Positions 1-9,112 of a DNA stretch of 32,365 bases are shown piece by piece. Where the stretch lies: positions 1 through 32,365 of the forward strand of contig BBCA01000034.1 of assembly GCA_001311805.1 (NCBI GenBank), in the 5' to 3' direction. The notes beneath the pieces were generated by a model. That model searched no databases, was not told the DNA's origin, and was given only the letters and a program-made list of their open reading frames with translations. A program made the translations under genes and the position numbers. The number at the start of each line of letters is the position of its first letter. The stretch's first letter is position 1. Source of the DNA: Lentibacillus juripiscarius JCM 12147. GTDB taxonomy: Bacteria; Bacillota; Bacilli; Bacillales_D; Amphibacillaceae.

Positions 1-4
1 CTTT

Positions 5-90
5 GCCGCGGGCGGCTGATGAGCCTCCTCAGGCTAACGCCTTGCGGGGTCTCATCTAGGCCTCTTATCCCGCAGGAGTCGTCCGCCTTC
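5..90. repeat. Folded intergenic repeat element upstream of leuD
   Basis: Several nested inverted repeats are visible. GCGGGCGGCT (8-17) pairs with AGTCGTCCGC (77-86) allowing two G-T pairs. GATGAG (18-23) pairs with CTCATC (51-56), AGGC (31-34) with GCCT (39-42), and GCGGG (44-48) could alternatively pair with CCCGC (69-73). The whole would fold into a branched structure. No ORF is convincing here. From memory, closely similar GC-rich elements are scattered through Bacillaceae genomes, but this window has only one copy, so repetition cannot be shown here. Confidence 0.6.
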
Positions 91-211
91 CGTTCCAATT
101 CTCTAAGGTAGATTACGAATGATTAAGTGTATTTTCAATTATAAGTTCGTATATTAAGCAAAAAGTATTTATGAAATTCATTCTTTCACTTTATAGTTAG
201 GAGGCGGCTTC

Positions 212-796
212 ATGGAAGCAATTCAGGAGCATCAGGGTAAGGTGGTTCCGCTGAATCGATCCAATGTTGATACGGACCAGATCATCCCGAAGCAATTTTT
301 GAAACGAATTGAACGGACTGGATTCGGCCAGTTTCTGTTTTACAACTGGCGGTTTGATGATGAGGGGAACATGCAGGAGGATTTTGTACTGAACAATCCG
401 GCCTACCAGAACGGCTCGATTCTTTTGGCCGGGGAGAATTTTGGCTGTGGATCGTCCAGGGAGCATGCACCATGGGCTCTCCTGGACTATGGGTTCCGCG
501 TCGTCATTGCACCGAGTTTTGCTGATATTTTTTACAATAATGCACTGAAAAATGGCATCATTCCAGTTCCGATGAACAAAGAGCAGGTGCAGCAATGGAT
601 GAAGCAGGCGGAGAAGTCAGAGCTGGAACTGACGGTTGATCTGAAGAAACAAACTGTCCAAGATGATGGACGTGAAGTGTCATTCGACATTCCAGACTAC
701 CATAGGGAAAACTTACTGAACGGGCTGGATGAAATCGGACTGACACTGAAACACGAAGCGAAGATTGCCGCGTATGAACAAGCGATAGAATCATAA
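212..796 (+). CDS. leuD: 3-isopropylmalate dehydratase small subunit
   Basis: Small subunit of isopropylmalate isomerase, which with LeuC converts 2-isopropylmalate to 3-isopropylmalate in cytoplasmic leucine synthesis. The 194-residue protein is intact and of normal family length. It has the early VPLNRSNVDTDQIIPKQFLK segment, the GCGSSREHAPWAL swivelling-domain motif near residues 81-93, and the PSFADIFYNNALKNG segment. The start follows TTAGGAGG with good spacing. leuC is not in the window and would lie upstream, beyond the folded repeat. ilvA follows after 9 bases, so the two are probably cotranscribed as the end of an ilv-leu operon. Confidence 0.96.
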   Translation: MEAIQEHQGKVVPLNRSNVDTDQIIPKQFLKRIERTGFGQFLFYNWRFDDEGNMQEDFVLNNPAYQNGSILLAGENFGCGSSREHAPWALLDYGFRVVIAPSFADIFYNNALKNGIIPVPMNKEQVQQWMKQAEKSELELTVDLKKQTVQDDGREVSFDIPDYHRENLLNGLDEIGLTLKHEAKIAAYEQAIES

Positions 797-805
797 AGAA
801 GATGG

Positions 806-1826
806 GTGACAATAACAATCATGATGGAGGAGAGTGAATCTGTTGGGAATTACGTACTAAGCGACGTGGCTGATGCGGCAATGGACCAGCTGGCAACCGT
901 GGTCCACCGCACACCAATCATGAAATCAGCAACAACCAATGCATTAGTGGGAAAACATGTATATTTTAAAATGGAGAATCAGCAGAAACTGGTGCATTCA
1001 AATTCAGGGGCGCCAGTTATAAACTGATGCAGCTATCGGATGAACAGCTGGGGAGAGGGGTAATTGCAGCATCGGCAGGTAATCATGCCCAGGGGGTGGC
1101 AAATGCGGCGGCGAAACTGAACGCACGGGCAACCATTTTCATGCCAGAAAAAACACCCGCGGCTAAAGTTAATGCCACGCGGGCATATGGTGCGGAGGTT
1201 GTGCTTACTGGCGAGTCATTTCAGGAAGCGTACGAAGCGTCGATGAAACGGCAAATGCAGACAGGAGCAGAGTACATTCATCCATTTGACGATTATGACG
1301 TTATGGCAGGCCAAGGGACGATTGCAACCGAAATGCTGCAGCAGGAAGACCGGATTGATACGATTATAGTACCGGTCGGCGGCGGTGGCTTAATCAGTGG
1401 AGTTGCGACCGCTGCCAAACATAAAAATCCGTACGTCAAGGTGATTGGCGTCCAGGCTGCTGGTGCATCAGCCATGTATAAAAGTTATTGTCACAGGCAA
1501 GTGACCCGTCTTGACAAGGTATCAACGATTGCAGAGGGAATTGCGGTGAAAAAGCCGGGTGAGCGAACATTACCGCTGATCAGGAACTATGTTGACGACA
1601 TTGTCACGGTCAGCGATGAGGAAATCGCCGCGGCCACCGTTTACATGCTGGAACGCAACAAACATTGCTGGAAGGAGCCGGCGCCGCAGCACTGGCCGCA
1701 TTGTTCGCACACAACAGCAACATCAAATCCGAACACTGCGGTATCATCGTGAGCGGCGGCAACATGGACATCAGCACACTCCCAATGTTTCAGCAGCTCG
1801 CCAGCAAACACCACCACTCAGCCTAG
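806..1826 (+). CDS. ilvA: Threonine dehydratase, short form without regulatory domain (two frameshifts)
   Basis: PLP-dependent deaminase giving 2-oxobutyrate from threonine for isoleucine synthesis. Restoring one A near 986 (AAA to AAAA) recovers TGAFKFRGASYKLMQ, which holds the PLP lysine. Restoring one A near 1663 recovers TLLEGAGAAALAALF and the end SGGNMDISTLPMFQQL. Other family marks are SAGNHAQGVA and the VPVGGGGLISG phosphate loop. The restored protein is about 340 residues. It stops right after the catalytic domain and lacks the C-terminal ACT-like domain of the long, feedback-regulated IlvA. The start is uncertain: GTG 806 is the first in frame, and ATG 821 or 824 are alternatives with weak ribosome sites. 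It directly follows leuD. Confidence 0.9.
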
Positions 1827-1838
1827 AATGCTGAGTGG
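1814..1838. terminator. Perfect hairpin at the ilvA stop codon
   Basis: CCACTCAGC (1814-1822) and GCTGAGTGG (1830-1838) form a perfect 9-bp stem with a 7-base loop that contains the ilvA stop. No T-run follows, so it may protect the 3' end rather than terminate by itself. Confidence 0.45.
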
Positions 1839-1840
1839 AA

Positions 1841-1901
1841 CATGGGGACAGGCTTACTGTCCCATTTGTTTTGCACCACCGGGACAAGGAGCCTGTCACC
1901 A
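1841..1901. repeat. GGGACA-type tandem hairpin repeat, copy 1
   Basis: Two small hairpins lie side by side. GGGACAG (1845-1851) pairs with CTGTCCC (1857-1863). GGGACA (1881-1886) pairs with the TGTCACC side (1894-1900) with a mismatch. The first 18 bases, CATGGGGACAGGCTTACT, recur exactly in inverted orientation at 3642-3659. The doublet resembles a REP-like or small non-autonomous element; no mobilising gene is present. Confidence 0.6.
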
Positions 1902-1924
1902 AGTCTCGGTTTATTCCAGCTGTT

Positions 1925-3409
1925 TCATCGACAGTGTTTTACGTGAGTAGAGGACACCGAATCCAAATGAGACGAGGTGTTGAAAACATAACGATTTTTG
2001 CCTTGCGACTTTGCTTGGTACATGGCATTATCCGCATACACCATAAACTGTTCCGGGGAAACGGGATAGTCCGGATAAATGGCAATGCCAAGGCTTGCGG
2101 TCATATGCAGTTCATTTCCGGCAACCTGAAACGGCTCATGGAATTGCTTGAGAATCCCTTTCGCTTTTTCCTCGACATAGTGATTAGAGTCGAAATCCTG
2201 CAATAGAAAAATAAATTCGTCTCCGCCCATTCTCGCCAGGATATCACGCTCTCCAAGACATCCGATCAGCCGCTTGCTTACTTCTTTTAAAAGTTCATCC
2301 CCATTGGAATGGCCGAAATTGTCGTTGATAATTTTAAAACGGTCCAGGTCCAGAAATAGAATCGCCAGTTTTCCGCTGGTTCCCATTTCAATTGATTGGA
2401 TGTGGGATTCAATTTCTTTCTTGATGTACCGTCTGTTCGGTATGTCTGTCAGGTCGTCATGGTAAGCAAGGTAGTTATATTTCTCTTGCAGCAGATGGCG
2501 TTCGGAAATATCACGAAACTGTCCAAACGCGCCAATCATTTTGCCATTTTCGTAGATTGGCTGTGCATCGAACAGGCACACAACACGCTCTCCTTTCTGA
2601 TTAGTGAACTGGAGAAGTTCATTCTCGAAAACCGCCTCGTTTTCTATAACTCTTTGAAAATAGGTACCTGTCAATTCGGATGTGCAAATATTTTTGCCGA
2701 TGACAGACGCTCTGCCATTATGTGAAATCTTTTGGGCATAGTCATTTAATTCGGTCGTGATGCCGTATTCGTCGGTGATGACAATGCCATTGCTCGTCCG
2801 TTTCAGCATAATCTGATTCATAATGTTAAGCTTTCGGTTTTGCTTTCGGAGCAGCAATTCCCGCTCGATCGAGTCAACCATCTGGGACAGCATCGTCAAA
2901 AACAGCGGATTCTGGTACTGGATTGGCATCATAATTGACACGCTGCCAAGCAGATCATCTTCGTCTGTATACTGAAAGGATGCACCATAGCAGGCGATAT
3001 CCTCGAGCATTTTATGGTAATGATCCTTGCCAATCAGACTTATCGGACGCTTCTCCTGCAAGGTCAGGCTGACAACATTGGTGCCTGTATCTTTCTGGGT
3101 GAACTGACTGCCTAGTATAATTCCGAACTGATCGGTGGTCGCTTTTATCGTTTCGTCCCCATCAATGTCTAAAAGAAAACCATCCACATCGGAAATGACG
3201 ACTAAAATAGGTGTCCCTTTCAATGAAGCCAGCAGTTTATTGGAGAAAAAACTGACAACCGATAAAATCTCACTGTATGATTCCCGTTTATCCAGCAACT
3301 CCTGTTCGGTTAAAAATGTTTCCGGACGCGACATGACATAGGGATCCATCCCGTTTTCCCTGCACAGCCGCTTCGACTCCGTTATGTAATAAGGTTCCTC
3401 GTTAAGCAT
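1925..3409 (-). CDS. Sensor diguanylate cyclase (GAF-like, PAS, GGDEF)
   Basis: Intact 494-residue protein. Roughly residues 1-180 resemble the GAF-like sensor of AcoR-type regulators (SKRLCRENGMDPYVMSRP and later VVISDVDGFLLDIDGD). A PAS domain follows at about 200-310, then a full GGDEF domain with HDDLTDIPNRR, LDLDRFKIINDNFGHSNGDELL and the active-site motif RMGGDEF. It should make cyclic di-GMP from two GTP. The usual RxxD inhibitory site five residues before GGDEF is missing (GERD stands there), so product inhibition may be absent. There are no membrane segments, so it is cytosolic. The start ATG 3409 has GGTGAGG very close upstream. It is a single-gene unit with its own promoter, and inverted copies of the GGGACA repeat flank it. 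Confidence 0.92.
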   Translation of the reverse strand: MLNEEPYYITESKRLCRENGMDPYVMSRPETFLTEQELLDKRESYSEILSVVSFFSNKLLASLKGTPILVVISDVDGFLLDIDGDETIKATTDQFGIILGSQFTQKDTGTNVVSLTLQEKRPISLIGKDHYHKMLEDIACYGASFQYTDEDDLLGSVSIMMPIQYQNPLFLTMLSQMVDSIERELLLRKQNRKLNIMNQIMLKRTSNGIVITDEYGITTELNDYAQKISHNGRASVIGKNICTSELTGTYFQRVIENEAVFENELLQFTNQKGERVVCLFDAQPIYENGKMIGAFGQFRDISERHLLQEKYNYLAYHDDLTDIPNRRYIKKEIESHIQSIEMGTSGKLAILFLDLDRFKIINDNFGHSNGDELLKEVSKRLIGCLGERDILARMGGDEFIFLLQDFDSNHYVEEKAKGILKQFHEPFQVAGNELHMTASLGIAIYPDYPVSPEQFMVYADNAMYQAKSQGKNRYVFNTSSHLDSVSSTHVKHCR

Positions 3410-3444
3410 CTCCTCACCCCAGCAAAAACCGTTTTTATCCCTTA

Positions 3445-3474
3445 ACTATAAACCAAAACAACAAAAATTGTCAA
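3445..3474 (-). promoter_or_regulatory. SigA-type promoter of the diguanylate cyclase gene
   Basis: On the minus strand TTGACA (3474-3469), an 18-base spacer and TATAGT (3450-3445) form a good vegetative promoter about 35 bases before the start codon. Confidence 0.7.
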
Positions 3475-3615
3475 AAAACGATGGGGCGCAGGGTTCATCG
3501 TCCCAGCTAGCATTGAAAGCATCGTTCTGTGTGTAGCTGTTTTGAGTTTGTATTACAGATGAACACATTGCTGGAGAATAAGCAAAGTAAAGAAGATGTA
3601 TTAAAGAGGTGAGTG

Positions 3616-3665
3616 GACAAAAAGAAAGGACACGGGGGACAAGTAAGCCTGTCCCCATGTCCCGC
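3616..3665. repeat. GGGACA-type hairpin repeat, copy 2 (inverted)
   Basis: GGGGACA (3635-3641) and TGTCCCC (3650-3656) form a 7-bp stem, followed by another TGTCCC. Bases 3642-3659 are the exact reverse complement of 1841-1858. It lies directly after the stop of the minus-strand decarboxylase gene and could also act as its 3' hairpin. Confidence 0.55.
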
Positions 3666-5366
3666 TCAGTTGCCTGGGCAGAAGGAGTTGATGTATGCTT
3701 CTGATTCTTTGTATGGTTGATTCGTTGGACCGACTGCTTCCATGTCGACAATGATCATGGCTGGCTTCCTTTGTTTGATGGCGTTGTCAAAGGCCTGGAC
3801 AAAGGTGTCGGCGGATTCGACCCTTTCCGCTGTGAAGCCCATTGATTCACATAACTTCGCATAATCAGGATAGTTCAGATCTACCGCTTTGGTTCTTCCA
3901 TAAGCGGCAGTTTGCAGGTAGCGTAAAATACCATAGCCGCCATCATCAAATAAAACGATGATAAGTGGGAGATTCTCCTGGGCGGCTGTAGCCAGTTCTC
4001 CGGCATTGACCATGAATCCGCCGTCTCCAGCAATCAGTACGACAGTACGGTCTTCATCGGCTATCTGAGCGCCGATTGCTGTTGGCAGCCCCTGACCGAT
4101 CCCGCCGCCGGAAGCAAAAATGGATGTCCGTGGCTTATATGTTTCGATCAGTTTGTTCCCCCATATGTAGGCGGGCATCGTTACGTCGCGTACGAGGATT
4201 GCGTCATCCGGCATCAGACGGCGCATTCCATCAGCAAATTGGTCGTACGGGGCGACTGCATCCTGTAGTGCTGCGCGCACATTGCTGCGAACGGTTTTTA
4301 CTTCTTCCACATACGCTTGATCCGGTGCGATAGGCTGTTCCTCCAGCTTCCGGTTGAGCTGCTGCAGAATATCTTTTGCGTCGCCAGCAAGTCCATAAGA
4401 CACAGTATAGTTAAGGTTGAGAGCGTCCGGTTCCGCGTTGATCCCAATGTGCTCATCAGGCAGCGGCAATGTCCAATCATTCGTTTCTTCCCCACGGAAA
4501 TGAGTGCCAATGCTTATCAGCAAGTCAGATTGCCGGAACAGGGCTTCTACTTCTGCCTCCGTAGTGAAATTGCCAATGCAGAGCGGGTGATTTTCCGGGA
4601 TGGCGCCTTTGCCCGATTCACTGGTGATCACGGCCGGCTGCAATCGTTCCACTAGTTGGCTGAGCTCATCACTAGCTCCGGAAGCAATCACGCCGCCGCC
4701 GGCCCAAATGACCGGGCGCTTGGCTTGTGTAATTTTTTTGAATAAGTGTATTAGGCAGGTCAAACGTATCGGCTTCGTCTTCGAATGCTATTGTTTTTGT
4801 TGGGCTGCTTGCTTCCAGAATCGTATTGTCCGGAATGATGGACGTCTGCAAATCAGTGGGAATGGAAACGGTGATTGGCCCTAAAGGCGGGGTGGCCGCT
4901 TCCTTGATTGCCTGCTTTATGAGTGTAGTTGTCTGTTCAGGCTGCTGCAGCAAGTGCGCCTTTTTGGAAGCACCTTCCATCATGGCAAGCTGATCTTTAC
5001 ACTCATGAATGTACCGCTTGCCGGTTCCGACATAGTCAGAAGCAACCTCGCCGGTAATATGTAATAGCGGTGTACCCTGGTTCCACGATTCGGTCAGTGC
5101 GCCAGCCGCATTTCCGGCTCCGGCCCCGGTACTTGTCAGAACAACGCCAAGCTTTCCGGTTGCCCGCGCATAGCCGTCCGCCATATTAACCGCACCGCTT
5201 TCACCACGTGCGGCAATAAGCCGTATACTGCCTTCCCGTACAATTGCATCATAAATCGGCATGTTGTGAATGCTGACAATGCCGTAAACAACTTCCACAC
5301 CGGCTTGTACCAGCTCGTGCACAATCACGTCTGACGGTGTATTTGTTTTCTGTTTGTCGTGTTCAT
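3666..5366 (-). CDS. TPP-dependent 2-oxo acid decarboxylase / acetolactate synthase-like enzyme (two frameshifts)
   Basis: Thiamine diphosphate enzyme of the acetolactate synthase, benzoylformate and indolepyruvate decarboxylase superfamily, about 566 residues after repair. The N-terminal PYR domain carries the catalytic glutamate (ARGESGAVNMADGYARATG). The middle domain has KRPVIWAGGGVIASGA. The C-terminal PP domain has GGGIGQGLPTAIGAQ and the cofactor motif GDGGFMVNAGELA ending in FDDGGYGILR. ATG 5366 lies behind GGAGG; one A is missing between it and GTG 5328, and one A is extra in the run near 4735-4741 (LIQK then ITQAKRPVIW). The gene is divergent from an aldehyde dehydrogenase and L-amino acid oxidase pair, so I infer decarboxylation of the 2-oxo acid those genes handle. 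Acetolactate synthase is less likely because no small subunit or ilv genes adjoin. The substrate is unknown. Confidence 0.82.
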
Positions 5367-5493
5367 CTCGTAACCTCCATGATTCGTTTCTATGTGGCGT
5401 AATGCTATGAATCTATTAAACTCGCCTCCTCGTGTAATTCAGATTTTTAATTTAATTCACAGTAGGCGGACCCATGTGAACCTTTAGTAAAGT

Positions 5494-5521
5494 ATCTTAA
5501 CATGAACAAATAGCTTGTCAA
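5494..5521 (-). promoter_or_regulatory. Promoter of the TPP-dependent decarboxylase
   Basis: On the minus strand TTGACA (5521-5516), a 16-base spacer and TAAGAT (5499-5494). The leader is about 120 bases. It contains TTCAC and GTGAA arms (5478-5454 region) that could be a small operator; that part is weak. Confidence 0.65.
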
Positions 5522-5549
5522 CTTTTTCCGGATTCGCTCACATCGCGGT

Positions 5550-5578
5550 TTGACGATTTTGGAAAGAACGGCTAAACT
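5550..5578 (+). promoter_or_regulatory. Promoter of the aldehyde dehydrogenase-oxidase operon
   Basis: TTGACG (5550-5555), a 17-base spacer and TAAACT (5573-5578). It stands back to back with the decarboxylase promoter about 30 bp away, so one regulator could control both directions. The rest of the 340-base divergent region holds no gene that I can see. Confidence 0.65.
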
Positions 5579-5706
5579 GATTATTATTAGAAAAAGGGCA
5601 ATATTTTAAATGGATGAAGCTGGTGTTGTGACCTGTTCAAGCCTAATGCCCCAAGCTTTTACGAGACATGCAAACAAACAACGTGAGGGGAGATGGATCA
5701 AACAGC

Positions 5707-7177
5707 ATGATGCAATTAACCATGTACATTGACGGAAAATGGAAAAATCCAAGCAAAGACAATAAAGAGACATCATTAACCCGGCGAATGGGGAAGTGAT
5801 CGCTGAGGCAGCGGAAGGTACAGCCGAAGATGCCAAGGAGGCCATCAGCCAAGCCAAAAGAGCATTCCAGGATGGAGAATGGCCGGAAATGGCACCTGCC
5901 GAACGGGCAGAATATTTATACAGGATTGCTGCCAAACTGGACGAGAATCATGACGAATTGACGCGGCTGGAAACGCTCGACAACGGCAAAACACATACGG
6001 AAGCCAGTTTTGACGTAACCGAAGCAGCCGATTGTTTCCGGTATTACGCAGGACTGATCCGCGCACCGGAGGGACAGGCAGTCGATGCTCCAGAATCAAC
6101 CCACACGATGGTCGTCCATGAGCCAGTCGGTGTCTGCGGCCTGATTGTCCCGTGGAATTTCCCGCTGCTGATGAGTGTCTGGAAGATGGCTCCTGCACTG
6201 GCTGCCGGCAATACCGTAATTTTGAAACCATCCGAAATCACACCGGTTACGGCCGTAAAGCTGTTCGAGATTTTCGATGAGGCAGGGCTTCCGGACGGAG
6301 TTGCTAATCTGCTGCTGGGACATGGTGCTGTTGTCGGGAATGAACTGGCGACAAGCCATGATGTTGACAAAATCTCATTTACAGGCGGAACGGAAACAGG
6401 ACGGGCCATTATGAAATCCGCGGCCGGCAACTTGAAAAAATTTCACTGGAGCTGGGCGGAAAGTCACCGAATATCGTCTTTCAGGACGCGGACCTGGATA
6501 CCGCCGTTGATCACGCATTGTTCGGCATTTATTTCGGTGCTGGACAGGTCTGTTCGTCCGGGTCGCGTATTTTAGTTGAGGAAAGCATACATGATGTCTT
6601 TGTCGAGCGGTTTGCGGAGCGGGCAAAGAAAATCACCGTCGGCCCCGGCAGTGATCCAGCATCCGAAATGGGACCGCTTGTCAGTGAAGATCATATGAAT
6701 AAAGTGCTGTCCTATATCGCTAAAGGCAAAGAAGAAGGAGCGAACCTTGTCTGCGGTGGAAATCGCGTACAGACTGGTGCATTAAAAGACGGCTACTTTG
6801 TGGAACCGACTGCTTTTACAGATACAACGGAAACGATGCGCATTGTTCAGGAAGAAATTTTCGGCCCAGTCGCGGTGTTCCAGACATTCAAGGATGAACA
6901 GGACGCTATCCGGGTAGCCAATAATACAGATTACGGACTGGCCGGAAGTGTTTTCACTCAGGACAGTGCCAAAGCGCTCAGGGTTATTAAAAAAGTGCGT
7001 GCCGGAATCACGTGGGTAAATACTTATCACACCAACTTTAACGATTTCCCATGGGGCGGCTATAAACAAAGCGGAATTGGCCGCGGACTGGGGAAATATG
7101 GACTAGAGGAATTCCAGGAAGTAAAACAAATCAACATTAACCTGCAGCCAGAACCAACCGGATGGTTTTCCGAATAA
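5707..7177 (+). CDS. NAD(P)-dependent aldehyde dehydrogenase (two frameshifts)
   Basis: Oxidises an aldehyde to its carboxylate in the cytoplasm. The repaired protein is about 490 residues, normal for the family. It starts MMQLTMYIDGKWKN. One base is missing near 5771-5775 (KET then IINPANGEVIAEAA). One A is missing in the run near 6434-6439, which recovers the catalytic glutamate region ISLELGGKSPNIVFQDADLD. The cofactor segment GLIVPWNFPLL, the SFTGGTETG loop and the nucleophile motif GAGQVCSSGSR are present, and it ends GGYKQSGIGRGLGKYGL. The C-terminus resembles the betaine-aldehyde and DhaS-like groups. Start ATG 5707 or 5710 follows GAGGGGAG. It is first in an operon with the L-amino acid oxidase 48 bases downstream. 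Confidence 0.88.
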
Positions 7178-7225
7178 AGCAGTTTTGAGAACGTGTTTAC
7201 AAAAAACAATCATAAGGAGGCTGTT

Positions 7226-9012
7226 ATGAAGAATTCAAGAATGGAAATGGAGCAATTGTCATACCGAAACGATAAGGAAGCAGGTTTATCAATTGATGTG
7301 GCGGTGATCGGCGGTGGAATTTCAGGACTGTACGCCGGATATCGCCTGCTGTCCGGTACATACGGAGGTGACAGCCAGCCCCCGGAATCCATTCATATTT
7401 TTGAAGGAGATGATCGAATTGGCGGACGGCTGCAGTCAATCGAACTGCCGGATATGAATGTAACTGGTGAGCTTGGTGGCATGCATTATGATACGTCCCA
7501 CCAAATAACCGCCACACTTATAGAAGATATTTTTCAGCTTGATCATACTCCTTTCCCATCAGGGGATCCAGCCGAATATACATATTATCTCCGCGGCCAG
7601 CATTTTAAAGGCAGTGACTGGATAGATGCTCAAAAGCGAGGGGAACGGCTGGATGTGCCTTATAACCTTCGTGAGACAGACAAAGGGTTCCGTTTTGATC
7701 AGCTTCTGCACAAATTGTCTACCATGTGCTGATGGCCGATCCGTGGTTTGTTGCCAACTACGGGGACAGAATTGAAAAAGTGAACGATTACGAGTATGCG
7801 TTCAGGTTGACTGCCAGCCAATGGGACGATATCAACGTCAACTGGACATATCATCAGGAAGGCAGCCCTTTCTATGGCATGAAGGTTCGTGACATTGGGT
7901 TCTGGAACCTGATCAAAGACCAGGCAGGACAGGAAGGGTATGCTTTTATCGCCGATACGGAAGGGTATTACTCCAATACGATGAACTGGAATGCGGCTGT
8001 AGCGGTATCGTATATGATTGGCAGTGACGGAGAAGGAACGTACCGAACGATGACAAGCGGCTACGATCAGATTGCCTATTCACTGGCAAAAGATTTTACG
8101 GATAGCCAAGGGGCACAGCTATGGACGGGCAATCGGCTGGAGACGTTCACCAAAGCGACAGACAGTCCGCGCCGCTATCGTCTTACATTTTATAACACAG
8201 AAGAACAAGCGTACTGGACGGTCGATGCCGATTCTATTATTCTGGCCATGCCGAAGCGTTCGCTGGAACTTTTGGACCGGAACAGTTATTTCTTTCAATC
8301 GGATGCAGCGCCCATGTTGAATCAGAATATCGATACAGTATTCAGCATTCCGTCGTTTAAATTGCTGATGGGATTCACCTACCCATGGTGGAAAGAGGAC
8401 CACGGCATTGAGGAAGGCAAGGCATCCACCGATTTACCAATGAGCCAGTGCTATTACTTTGGGACAGACCCATCAAACAACCATTCCTTATTGCTGGCGA
8501 GCTATAACGATCTCAGCACCGTCCCCTATTGGAATGCACTTATCCAGTATGAGGGGGAACAGGAATCAGCCGGTGCTGCAAGCCCTGACAGAACGGGAGC
8601 CAGCAGTTATTCGGCAGCTGCTGAAAAGGATCGCGGCCTGCTTGTAAAAGAACCGCACACCCTGCCAGGTGAAAAAGCACCGAAACATGTTGTCGACGAG
8701 GCACGAAGCCAATTAAGCGAAGTGCATGGAAACCATGTCCCTGAGCCTTATACCGCACGCATCAAAGACTGGTCCCGCGCCCCGTATGGCGGCGGCTATC
8801 ACAACTGGCGGACAGGCGTTGCCATGGAAGCAGTCATGCCATTTATGCGTCATCCACTGCCGCATGAAGCCATCCATATTGTTGGGGATGCCTACTCCGG
8901 AAAACAGGGCTGGATTGAAGGCGCGTTCTGCGAAACAGAAAAGATGCTCCAAGAATCCTACCACCTCCAATGGCCAACCTGGCTCAGTACCAGCTATTAT
9001 CTAGGATTCTAG
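7226..9012 (+). CDS. Flavin-dependent L-amino acid oxidase / amine oxidase (one frameshift)
   Basis: FAD enzyme expected to oxidise an L-amino acid to the 2-oxo acid with release of ammonia and hydrogen peroxide. About 595 residues after restoring one A near 7712 (LLHK then IVYHVLMADPWF). The dinucleotide motif VAVIGGGISGLYAGYRLL comes early, followed by EGDDRIGGRL. The C-terminal flavin motif is IHIVGDAYSGKQGWIEGAF. The GGGYHNWRTGVAMEAVMPFM segment and this ending remind me of bacterial and cyanobacterial L-amino acid oxidases rather than monoamine oxidases. ATG 7226 follows AAGGAGG. No signal peptide is visible, so peroxide would form inside the cell; no catalase is nearby. The substrate could be aromatic, basic or other. 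Confidence 0.8.
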
Positions 9013-9077
9013 TGGGATATGGGGACAGGATCCTTTAAACGGGTGCAATAATAAGACAAGGAGCCCGCTCCCACATT
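9012..9077. repeat. GGGACA-type repeat, copy 3
   Basis: ATGGGGACAGG (9019-9029) and GACAAGGAGCC (9055-9065) match the two halves of copy 1 in the same order. GTGGGA (9012-9017) and TCCCAC (9069-9074) form short inverted ends around the unit. It sits between the oxidase stop and the amidase ribosome site. Confidence 0.5.
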
Positions 9078-9112
9078 CTTTGCCATTGTCTCTGAAAGGT
9101 GGTTGTGAACAA

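Noticed and set aside
3477..3505. Hairpin CGATG...CATCG upstream of the cyclase promoter
   Set aside because: Only five pairs, with no T-run and no second copy in the window; possibly a decayed repeat.
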